Assembly (NCBI GenBank): GCA_024401455.1
Contig: JAKSLA010000016.1
Coordinates: forward strand, 1 to 61,227
Length of the DNA: 61,227 nt
Reading direction: 5' to 3'
From: Paludibacteraceae bacterium
GTDB lineage: Bacteria > Bacteroidota > Bacteroidia > Bacteroidales > Paludibacteraceae
Both the position numbers and the translations under genes were made by a program. Positions 54,726 through 61,227 of the stretch are shown piece by piece (position 1 is the stretch's first letter; every line of letters begins with the position of its first letter). The notes below the pieces were generated by a model. The model was not told the origin of the DNA. It saw only the letters and a list, made by a program, of their open reading frames with translations, and did no database searches.

Positions 54726-55178
54726 TTATGGAATGAGTTTGCGTTTTGCGCGATAGATGAGGAGTAGCCACCTTCTGATAGGAAGGAGTGCGTTCCAGAT
54801 TCGTCCGTATAGCCTAAACCATTTTGTTTTGCAGTCGATGCGTCTGCCTTTTCGGTCAAAGTAGTCGGCGATGCCCACGACATCAGCGCGGGTGCACCAC
54901 TCCTTTCCCTGGATGTTTCCGTCGCCTCTGAGCGTGAGTTTGTCTCCGTCTATGGCAACAATGCGGTGCATAACATATCGGCCGTTGAATTTGAAAAGTA
55001 CGACGTCGTAGAGTGACAAGGCGTCGGGGTCTGGTTTGACAAGAGTTACGTCATCGCGTCGGTGTTCGAGGATGGGACGCATGCTGTAGCCAGCCACACG
55101 AATAGTGACGGAGTGACCCTCCTTCAGCATTTCGTCGGCGCAGTCGAGCAGTAATTCGTTGTTGACCAGTTTCTTCAT
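54726..55178 (-). CDS. S24/S26-family (signal-peptidase-like) serine protease
   Basis: A 150-residue protein with the type I signal-peptidase fold: VAGYSMRPIL supplies the nucleophile (S32) and RYVMHRIVAI a His (H71) where bacterial LepB has Lys, as in the ER/SipW type; LTLRGDGN is the conserved third box. A short basic hydrophobic tail (RIWNALLPIRRWLLLIYRAKRK) may associate with the membrane; there is no N-terminal membrane anchor of the LepB kind. Its start overlaps the stop of the kinase-like gene by 4 bases, so translation is coupled. A role in trimming a leader or substrate peptide is inferred from context only. Confidence 0.78.
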   Translation of the reverse strand: MKKLVNNELLLDCADEMLKEGHSVTIRVAGYSMRPILEHRRDDVTLVKPDPDALSLYDVVLFKFNGRYVMHRIVAIDGDKLTLRGDGNIQGKEWCTRADVVGIADYFDRKGRRIDCKTKWFRLYGRIWNALLPIRRWLLLIYRAKRKLIP

Positions 55179-56053
55179 TTCGTCAGTGTTTCGTAACTGA
55201 GATAGGCGGCTTCTGCGTTAGGCAGGCACTGCAATTGGTAAACCTTGCAAATGGTGGCCAAACTTGAAATGGCGTCTGATATGCCTTGGCTGACGCGTTT
55301 GTCCCAAATCATGTTGGATATGGAAGGGATGAGTGTCGCATAGGCCTTCACGCCCGTTTGTTGTGCAATGATGTTGGCAGGATATTGTTTGAGGCGTACG
55401 AAGCCCCCGATTTCTACCATGCGGTTTTTGTAGCAAGGTGTCTTTCCGCTCCATGGAGAACCATAGACGAAAGCTTTTCCGTCGATGACGCGGACGACGG
55501 GATTGTCGTCGTTGAGCAGTGACGTCTCGGGAATGTTCTCCAGCCATAGGCGGCTGTGGGTGCTTTTGCCAGTTCCGCTCTTGCCGAGGAAAAGGAATCC
55601 TTTGCCATCCTTCTCAATGACGGATGAGTGGAAGAGCAGTGTGTTTTGGGTGGCAGAGGAGAACCCGTACATCAACATCAGGAAATTTCCAAGTGCATAG
55701 TGTCTTAATGCGGCAGGCCCATTAAGGAAAGCCTTACCGTCGGAAAAATCGCTGTTGGTGAATAAATCACACCAAAAATTAGGTTTTTGGGGGTTGCTTA
55801 TCTTATAGTGGTAACCATTGTCTTCTGATTTTGAAATGTGGAAGTTCATCCCGTCAACATCAAATTCTGTCACGAATGATTCCGTGATAGAGGTAGGCGT
55901 TACATCCATTTTAATGTTGATGGAAAATAAGTCTTTTGTCCCACACTCAATTTTGAATGGGGCGAAAGAAGGAATCCAATCCTCCACATTTACGGTATCT
56001 TGAAAGATTATTTCAAGGGTGTGACCTGCCACACAATATAGAAGTGTTTCCAA
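55175..56053 (-). CDS. HPr-kinase-like P-loop protein, first gene of RiPP-like cassette
   Basis: A 292-residue protein. FLFLGKSGTGKSTHSRLW is a Walker A loop (K163) in the HPr kinase/PEPCK arrangement, LLNDDNPVVRV the following acidic motif, and YGSPWSGKTP a second conserved loop. The N-terminal half lacks the HPr-kinase regulatory domain and resembles other proteins of this kind found with PqqD-like genes. In paeninodin-type lasso clusters such a kinase phosphorylates the precursor peptide, and the same may hold here, but the substrate is unknown. It has a strong promoter and heads a tightly spaced operon. Confidence 0.78.
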   Translation of the reverse strand: METLLYCVAGHTLEIIFQDTVNVEDWIPSFAPFKIECGTKDLFSINIKMDVTPTSITESFVTEFDVDGMNFHISKSEDNGYHYKISNPQKPNFWCDLFTNSDFSDGKAFLNGPAALRHYALGNFLMLMYGFSSATQNTLLFHSSVIEKDGKGFLFLGKSGTGKSTHSRLWLENIPETSLLNDDNPVVRVIDGKAFVYGSPWSGKTPCYKNRMVEIGGFVRLKQYPANIIAQQTGVKAYATLIPSISNMIWDKRVSQGISDAISSLATICKVYQLQCLPNAEAAYLSYETLTK

Positions 56054-56082
56054 TATCTAATCGAATAAATATTTTAATACCA

Positions 56083-56114
56083 CAAAGATAATTGTTTTTT
56101 TGAGATTTATCAAA
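56083..56114 (-). promoter_or_regulatory. Promoter of the HPrK-like/PqqD operon
   Basis: On the minus strand TTTG (plus 56111-56114), 20 bases, then TATCTTTG (plus 56083-56090), matching the Bacteroidota consensus. The start codon is 30 bases downstream, giving a short leader. CCGTGATTTTG (56125-56135) lies just upstream. Confidence 0.7.
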
Positions 56115-56209
56115 TGGGAGGGAACCGTGATTTTGCGCTGATTGGTAGGTGATAATCTTATTTTTACTGAAAAAAGCTGTAGGATGAGGATTCGTTCGAT
56201 AAAAAGATT

Positions 56210-56217
56210 TATCTTTG
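56210..56217 (+). promoter_or_regulatory. -7 box for the PepSY-like lipoprotein gene
   Basis: TATCTTTG, exact TAnnTTTG, 34 bases before the ATG at 56251; no clear -33 TTTG. Confidence 0.45.
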
Positions 56218-56250
56218 AAATGTCGAATCAAATGATTAATTGAAAAACGT

Positions 56251-57072
56251 ATGAGAAGAAAGATAGTCTTGTTTCCCTTGCTCGCAGTAGTGCTATTTTT
56301 AGGCGCTTGTTCGGTGAATATAAAGGAGAAACAAATCCCGTTTCCAGCGAAATCATTTATAAAGGCTAATTTCCCGGAGGAGACCATTGATAGTATGCAC
56401 GAGTCATTGGACAAGGAGTATTATGTTCTGCTTTCGTCGGGCGTGGAGTTGGAGTTTAACCATAAGGGAGTTTGGACGGAGATTAGTTCCAACAAGAATC
56501 CGTTGCCACAAAGCATCACCGATGAGTTGCCGGATAGGATGAAAGAGTATATTTCTACGAATTATCCGAAAAGCAAATTGAAGAAAATAGAAAAGACTTA
56601 TCCCGGATCTCGTAGTCAAGGTTACCGCGTGCGTTTGACAAAGGCGAGCAATATCGAGCTTTCTTTCAACAAGAAAGGTGAGTTGGCGATGAAGGATCCT
56701 TCGTCTGTGAAACTTCCTAAGACGGTTGGTACCTATATAGAGAAGTATTTTGCTGGGTCGGAGTTGGCGTTTGTAGAACAAGATAAAGGTCGAAATTACC
56801 GCGTCTATTTTAGTGGCGGAGAGCAGTTGGTCTTTACTCGAAAGGGTGTGTGTGAGGATATGATTGCCAAGAAGAAGGGATTGCCGGAGTCAGTCTTTGA
56901 ACTTCTCCCCAAGAAGGCGGTTGAATATATGCAGACCAATTATCCGGAGCCGAAGTTACTTCGAATCACAAAGAAAAGTTACGGTTATAAAGTGAGATTA
57001 GGAAAACCTAACGAGGTGAATCTTAGTTTTTCACGTGTGGGTACTTTGGTCGATGATGAGTTCATGGAATAA
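56251..57072 (+). CDS. Lipoprotein with four PepSY-like repeats
   Basis: The 273-residue protein has a lipoprotein signal (FLGACS, acylated Cys near residue 20). The mature part is four repeats of about 60 residues with the plan LPxxxxxYIxxNYPxxxLxxIxKxYxGYRVRLxxxxELSFNxKG; examples are LPDRMKEYISTNYPKSKLKK and LPKKAVEYMQTNYPEPKLLR. This matches the PepSY-like group (DUF2874) abundant in Bacteroidota, where the proteins are periplasmic or outer-membrane and of unknown function. It is divergent from the RiPP-like operon and has its own promoter and terminator, so it is probably a separate unit. Confidence 0.85.
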   Translation: MRRKIVLFPLLAVVLFLGACSVNIKEKQIPFPAKSFIKANFPEETIDSMHESLDKEYYVLLSSGVELEFNHKGVWTEISSNKNPLPQSITDELPDRMKEYISTNYPKSKLKKIEKTYPGSRSQGYRVRLTKASNIELSFNKKGELAMKDPSSVKLPKTVGTYIEKYFAGSELAFVEQDKGRNYRVYFSGGEQLVFTRKGVCEDMIAKKKGLPESVFELLPKKAVEYMQTNYPEPKLLRITKKSYGYKVRLGKPNEVNLSFSRVGTLVDDEFME

Positions 57073-57097
57073 TTTTTGTTAGTTATATAAAGTGTTG

Positions 57098-57137
57098 AAT
57101 CTCCGTTCCCTCGAAAGAGCGAGCGGGGATTTTTTTG
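57098..57137 (+). terminator. Terminator after the PepSY-like lipoprotein
   Basis: ATCTCCGT and GCGGGGAT pair (with wobbles), with TCG/CGA inner pairs, and run into TTTTTTT; 27 bases after the stop. Confidence 0.8.
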
Positions 57138-57281
57138 TTTTTTAGGGGATGAAATCTTTTTGGGGAGCTTTATCGCTGCATATTCTTTGCATAATTATCG
57201 AATATAAAATAAAAAAGTAACAAAATGACTGTAGAATAACAAAAAAAGCATAAAAAAGGTACGAAAATAGGTAAATGTTTG

Positions 57282-57289
57282 TATTTTTG
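57282..57289 (+). promoter_or_regulatory. -7 box for the CoA-transferase gene
   Basis: TATTTTTG matches TAnnTTTG about 105 bases before the ATG at 57394. The transcript would carry a long leader that includes a small CGCCC/GGGCG hairpin (about 57319-57343). Confidence 0.4.
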
Positions 57290-57393
57290 TATTCGGATAA
57301 AGCGAATGATATACCGCTCGCCCATTTTTAGTATAGAAGGGCGTCTTTTGTGAGTGGTTCTATCGTGTAGGAAAGAAATTAAATTAAGATATT

Positions 57394-58890
57394 ATGGCAT
57401 TCAAGATTATGACAGCTGACGAGGCTGCTCGCTTTGTTAAAAATGGTGACCAAGTAGGATTTAGTGGTTTTACTCCATCGGGAACTCCAAAGGCTGTTCC
57501 AGCGGCTATTGCTAAGATGGCAGAGGAGGAACATGCTAAAGGAAATGAATTTCAGATAAGTGTTTATTCTGGTGCTTCAACTGGTGACGCGTTAGATGGA
57601 GCTTTGGCTCGTGCTAAGGCGGTTAAGTTTAGAACCCCTTACCAAAGTAGCAAGGATCAACGCAATGCAATCAACACGCAAGAGGTGGCTTATGCAGATA
57701 TGCATTTGTCTCACTTGGCGCAAGAACTTCGTTATGGATTCTATGGCGACATTGACGTTGCTATTATCGAAGCTGCAGACTTGAATGAGAATGGTGAAAT
57801 CCTTTTGACGTCAGGCGTTGGTAACGTGATTACTTATGCCAATATGGCGAAGAGAATCATCGTTGAGGTGAATAAGAAGCATCCTTTGGAAATCAGAGGT
57901 ATGCACGACCTTTATGAGCCGGCTAATCCTCCTTATCGTGAGGCAATTCCTATCTACAAGGTGAGCGACCGTGCCGGTGCTGAAGTTTTGAAGGTTGATC
58001 CTTCTAAGATTGTGGCTGTGGTTGAAACTGACTTGGGCAATAGCGTGGCTGGTTTCACTCCTATGGATGCTGTGACTGCAAAGATTGGCCAAAACGTGGC
58101 TGATTTCTTAGCATCGCAATTGCGTTTAGGCATCATTCCTAAAGAGTTCTTGCCAATTCAATCGGGCGTGGGTAACGTTGCCAATGCAGTGTTGGGTTCG
58201 TTGGGTGAGAATAAGGAGATTCCTAATTTTACGATGTACACGGAGGTTATCCAAGATTCAGTTATTGGTTTGATGAAAGAGGGTAGAATCTCTTATGCCA
58301 GTGGCTGTTCGTTGACTGTTAGCGACCCAGTTATGGATGATATCTATGGAAATCTTGGTTTCTTCAAGGATAAGTTCGTGCTTCGTCCAATCGAAATATC
58401 TAACAATCCTGAGATTATCCGTCGATTAGGATTGATTACTATTAATACGGCTTTGGAGGCCGATATCTTTGGTAATGTGAACTCAACTCACGTCTTGGGA
58501 ACTAAGATGATGAATGGTATTGGTGGTTCAGGAGATTTCACGCGTAATGCTTACATCTCTATTTATACTTGCCCTTCTACTCAAAAGGATGGTAAGATTA
58601 GCCCTATCGTTCCGATGGTTAGTCACGTTGACCACAGCGAGCACTCTGTCAATGTGTTGATTACTGAGCAAGGTATAGCAGATTTGCGTGGCAAGTCGCC
58701 AATCGAAAGAGCAAAGACAATCATTGAAAATTGTGTTCACCCAGATTACAAGCAGTTGCTTTGGGATTACTTGAAATTGGGCAAGGCTACTCATACGCCT
58801 CATAGCTTGCAATGTGCTTTTGGCATGCACATGGAATTTGCAAAGAGTGCAGATATGCGTAATACTGATTGGAGCAGTTTCGTTAAATAA
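57394..58890 (+). CDS. Acetyl-CoA hydrolase/transferase family protein (succinate CoA-transferase type)
   Basis: The 498-residue protein matches the family that moves CoA between acetate, succinate and propionate. GFSGFTPSGTPKAVP near residue 25 and the central TEVIQDSVIGL, whose Glu (E284) is the residue that forms the glutamyl-CoA thioester in this family, are visible; GIGGSGDFTRNAY and VSHVDHSEHSVNVLITEQG are further conserved. In anaerobic Bacteroidales such enzymes make succinyl-CoA or release acetate/propionate with energy conservation. Gene order with korA-korB downstream fits a 2-oxoglutarate/succinyl-CoA link. The exact CoA acceptor cannot be read. Confidence 0.88.
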   Translation: MAFKIMTADEAARFVKNGDQVGFSGFTPSGTPKAVPAAIAKMAEEEHAKGNEFQISVYSGASTGDALDGALARAKAVKFRTPYQSSKDQRNAINTQEVAYADMHLSHLAQELRYGFYGDIDVAIIEAADLNENGEILLTSGVGNVITYANMAKRIIVEVNKKHPLEIRGMHDLYEPANPPYREAIPIYKVSDRAGAEVLKVDPSKIVAVVETDLGNSVAGFTPMDAVTAKIGQNVADFLASQLRLGIIPKEFLPIQSGVGNVANAVLGSLGENKEIPNFTMYTEVIQDSVIGLMKEGRISYASGCSLTVSDPVMDDIYGNLGFFKDKFVLRPIEISNNPEIIRRLGLITINTALEADIFGNVNSTHVLGTKMMNGIGGSGDFTRNAYISIYTCPSTQKDGKISPIVPMVSHVDHSEHSVNVLITEQGIADLRGKSPIERAKTIIENCVHPDYKQLLWDYLKLGKATHTPHSLQCAFGMHMEFAKSADMRNTDWSSFVK

Positions 58891-58901
58891 TTATGATTTG
58901 T

Positions 58902-58990
58902 GCATATATGTTGCATAAAATCGGCATATTTCTGTTAAATCCATGCTTTTGATTGAATATTAGCATATTCCGATTTGCATATTGTGCATA
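58902..58990 (+). promoter_or_regulatory. Six GCATA boxes upstream of korA
   Basis: GCATA occurs at 58902, 58913, 58924, 58963, 58977 and 58986. The first three are exactly 11 bases apart (one helical turn). AAATCGGCATATT and ATTCCGATTT also form an imperfect inverted repeat. The last boxes overlap the -33 element, so an operator function is plausible. Confidence 0.5.
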
Positions 58991-59004
58991 ATTTTCTAAT
59001 TTTG
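58974..59004 (+). promoter_or_regulatory. korA-korB promoter
   Basis: TTTG (58974-58977), 19 bases, TAATTTTG (58997-59004): full consensus and ideal spacing, 33 bases upstream of the ATG at 59037. Confidence 0.8.
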
Positions 59005-59036
59005 TATATTATAGTTTTTATAAAACCAAATAAGTT

Positions 59037-60872
59037 ATGGCTAAAGTTGAAGATTTGGATCAAGTAGTGGTTCGTTTTTCTGGCGATTCTGGTGACGGAA
59101 TGCAATTGGCTGGAAACATATTCTCTACGATTTCCGCTACAGTTGGTAATGACATCTGTACTTTCCCTGATTATCCGGCTGATATTCGTGCCCCACAGGG
59201 ATCATTAACGGGAGTTTCAGGCTTCCAAGTTCACATCGGTGCAAATAAGGTTTTTACGCCAGGTGATAAGTGCGACGTGCTTGTTGCAATGAACCCTGCA
59301 GCGTTGAAGACTCAATATAAATTCTGTAAGCCTACAGCATGTATCATCATCGATACGGATTCGTTCAAGGAGGCTGATTTGCAAAAGGCAAATTTCGCAA
59401 CAATGGATGCTATCGCAGAGATGGGTATCAAGAATGATGTTATTGCGGCTCCTATCACTCAAATGGTGAAGGATTGTTTGGCAGATTCAGGCATGGATCC
59501 TAAGGCAATCATGAAGTGCCGTAACATGTTCGCTCTTGGTTTGGTTTGCTGGTTGTTCAACCGTGACACCAATATCGCCGCAAACATGTTGAAGGAGAAG
59601 TTTGCTAAGAAGCCAGGTGTGGCAGAGTCTAACATCAAGGTTATCCAAGCTGGTTACGATTACGGACACAATACTCACTCTTCAGTGGCTCACACTTACA
59701 CAGTGGAGACTAAGAGCGCTAAGAAGGGTGTTTATATGGATATCAACGGTAACAAGGCAACTGCTTATGGTTTGATCGCCGCAGCGGAGAAGGCTGGTTT
59801 GAAGTTGTATTTGGGTTCTTACCCTATCACTCCTGCAACTGACGTTCTTCACGAACTTTCAAAGCACAAGTCATTGGGCGTTACTACTGTTCAATGTGAG
59901 GATGAGATCGCTGGATGCGCTTCTGCGCTTGGTGCTTCTTTCGCTGGTGCGTTGGCTTGTACTTCCACTTCAGGTCCTGGTATCTGTTTGAAGTCTGAGG
60001 CAATGAACTTGGCAGTAATCATGGAGTTGCCTTTGGTTGTATTGGATGTTCAACGTGGTGGTCCTGCGACAGGTCTTCCAACCAAGTCTGAGCAAACTGA
60101 CCTTTTGCAATGTTTGTTCGGCCGTAACGGTGAGTCTCCAATGCCAGTGATCGCCGCTACCTCTCCAACAGATTGTTTCGATGCGGCATATATGGCTTGT
60201 AAGATCGCTTTGGAGGCAATGACTCCAGTGGTTTTGATGACCGATGCTTACATCGCTAATGGTTCAGGTGCATTCAAGTTGCCTAACTTGGCTGAGTTCC
60301 CTGCAATCAACCCTCCATACGTTCCTGAGTCTTTGAAGGGAACATGGACACCATATATGCGCCAAGAGAACGGTGCTCGTTACTGGGCTGTTCCTGGTCG
60401 TGAGGGCTTCACCCACATCTTGGGTGGTTTGGAGAAGGACAACAAGACAGGTGCTATCTCTACCGATCCTGAGAACCACGATTTGATGACTCGTCTTCGT
60501 CAAGAGAAGATCGACAAGATCCAAGTTCCTGACGTAGTGGTTGAGGGTGACGAGAAGGACGCTGAGTTGTTGATCGTCGGCTTCGGTGGTACTTACGGAC
60601 ACTTGCACGCTGCGATGGATGAGATGAGAGCTGCTGGCAAGAAGGTGGCTTTGGCTCACTTCAAATACATCAACCCACTTCCAAAGAACACTGCTTCAGT
60701 GATGAAGAAGTACAAGAAGGTGGTTGTCGCAGAGCAAAACATGGGACAATTCGCAGGTTGGTTGCGTATGAAGGTGGATGGTTTCGCTCCATACCAATTC
60801 AATGAGGTGAAGGGTCAACCATTCATGGTGTCTGAACTTGTAGAAAAGTTCACAGAGATTTACAATAAATAA
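59037..60872 (+). CDS. korA: 2-oxoglutarate/2-oxoacid:ferredoxin oxidoreductase, fused gamma-alpha subunit
   Basis: The 611-residue protein joins a gamma-type domain (residues 1-190; VRFSGDSGDGMQLAGNIFS) to an alpha-type pyrimidine-binding domain (from about 230; LYLGSYPITPATDVLHELSK) and a transketolase C-terminal-like part (ELLIVGFGGTYGHLHAAMDEM). It uses thiamine diphosphate and ferredoxin for reversible oxidative decarboxylation, typical of anaerobes; the length and beta subunit next to it are those of KorAB. 2-oxoglutarate is the likeliest substrate, but other 2-oxoacids are possible. korB follows after 27 bases. Confidence 0.9.
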   Translation: MAKVEDLDQVVVRFSGDSGDGMQLAGNIFSTISATVGNDICTFPDYPADIRAPQGSLTGVSGFQVHIGANKVFTPGDKCDVLVAMNPAALKTQYKFCKPTACIIIDTDSFKEADLQKANFATMDAIAEMGIKNDVIAAPITQMVKDCLADSGMDPKAIMKCRNMFALGLVCWLFNRDTNIAANMLKEKFAKKPGVAESNIKVIQAGYDYGHNTHSSVAHTYTVETKSAKKGVYMDINGNKATAYGLIAAAEKAGLKLYLGSYPITPATDVLHELSKHKSLGVTTVQCEDEIAGCASALGASFAGALACTSTSGPGICLKSEAMNLAVIMELPLVVLDVQRGGPATGLPTKSEQTDLLQCLFGRNGESPMPVIAATSPTDCFDAAYMACKIALEAMTPVVLMTDAYIANGSGAFKLPNLAEFPAINPPYVPESLKGTWTPYMRQENGARYWAVPGREGFTHILGGLEKDNKTGAISTDPENHDLMTRLRQEKIDKIQVPDVVVEGDEKDAELLIVGFGGTYGHLHAAMDEMRAAGKKVALAHFKYINPLPKNTASVMKKYKKVVVAEQNMGQFAGWLRMKVDGFAPYQFNEVKGQPFMVSELVEKFTEIYNK

Positions 60873-60899
60873 GTATAACCGATATAAACGAAATATATT

Positions 60900-61227
60900 A
60901 TGAGCGAATTAAGCGCAAAAGATTTCAAGAAGGGCCAACCACGTTGGTGTCCAGGTTGTGGAGACCACTTTTTCTTGGCTTCACTTCATAAGGCAATGGC
61001 TGAGATTGGCGTTGCCCCTGAGAATGTAGCAGTTATTTCTGGTATCGGTTGTTCCAGCCGTTTGCCACACTACATGGCTACATACGGTATGAATACAATC
61101 CACGGACGTGCCGCAGCCATCGCTACAGGTGCGAAGGTGGCTAATCCAAACTTGAGCGTTTGGCAGATCTCCGGTGACGGTGATGGTTTGGCCATCGGTG
61201 GTAACCACTTCATCCATGCGAATCGTC
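60900..61227 (+). CDS. korB: 2-oxoglutarate/2-oxoacid:ferredoxin oxidoreductase beta subunit, 5' part
   Basis: The ATG at 60900 opens a frame that leaves the window after 109 codons. [15 protein letters not shown] and [12 protein letters not shown] are beta-subunit motifs, and [13 protein letters not shown] is the thiamine-diphosphate/Mg-binding loop. It completes the KorAB complex with the gene just upstream. The rest of the gene lies outside the window. Confidence 0.92.
   Translation, partial: MSELSAKDFKKGQPRWCPGCGDHFFLASLHKAMAEIGVAPENVAVISGIGCSSRLPHYMATYGMNTIHGRAAAIATGAKVANPNLSVWQISGDGDGLAIGGNHFIHANR

Noticed and set aside
54726-54883. Possible precursor peptide in an alternative frame of the peptidase gene end
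   Set aside because: The frame overlaps a well-supported coding sequence and shows no leader/core pattern; no independent start signal is visible.

Overview
The window looks like chromosome of an anaerobic, non-phage, non-plasmid member of the Bacteroidota, most likely order Bacteroidales. Evidence read from the sequence: promoters of the TTTG-N19/20-TAnnTTTG type, type IX secretion (T9SS) C-terminal sorting domains on secreted proteins, PorP/SprF-family partners, the porG-uppS-bamA-skp-skp gene order known from Porphyromonas, and ferredoxin-linked 2-oxoacid oxidoreductase genes. No tRNA, rRNA, CRISPR array, transposase or integrase was seen.

Layout. 1-164: the end of a PorP/SprF-type outer-membrane protein. 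707-7283: three secreted polysaccharide-degrading enzymes (a clan GH-A glycosidase with a CBM6, a GH43 endo-arabinanase and a PL1 pectate lyase), each with signal peptide and T9SS type-A tail, so probably a pectin/arabinan set. 7652-13099: housekeeping metabolism (Lrp/AsnC regulator, aroA-aroB, serC-serA), with several palindromic dispersed repeats in the gaps. 13512-44909: one uninterrupted 31.4-kb gene for a protein of about 10,460 residues (roughly 1.1 MDa), followed with a 4-base overlap by a PorP/SprF partner. 46100-46258: rpmH (small, easily missed). 46752-53294: porG-uppS-bamA-skp-skp and then murI (envelope biogenesis plus T9SS). 53316-56053, minus strand: a four-gene cassette (HPr-kinase-like protein, signal-peptidase-like protein, PqqD-like protein, nucleotidyltransferase) resembling RiPP tailoring genes. 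56251-57072: a PepSY-like repeat lipoprotein. 57394-61227: acetyl/succinyl-CoA transferase and korA-korB.

The outstanding object is the giant gene. I count about 120 Cys-anchored Ig-like modules averaging about 80 residues, and they are arranged as three-module superrepeats: each module position modulo 3 has its own linker and its own second-Cys signature. A unique N-terminal region of about 620 residues precedes them and a T9SS type-B (gliding-motility-associated) tail ends the protein. With its SprF-like partner it parallels SprB/SprF adhesins of gliding Bacteroidota, and the T9SS component gene porG lies just downstream.

A second candidate system is the HPrK/S26/PqqD/NTase cassette, which has a good promoter of its own but no recognisable precursor peptide or cyclase inside the window. 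A 43-base element shared by the porG and murI upstream regions, and helically phased GCATA boxes upstream of korA, are the most notable regulatory observations. All assignments are by reading motifs and gene order; no database search was possible.
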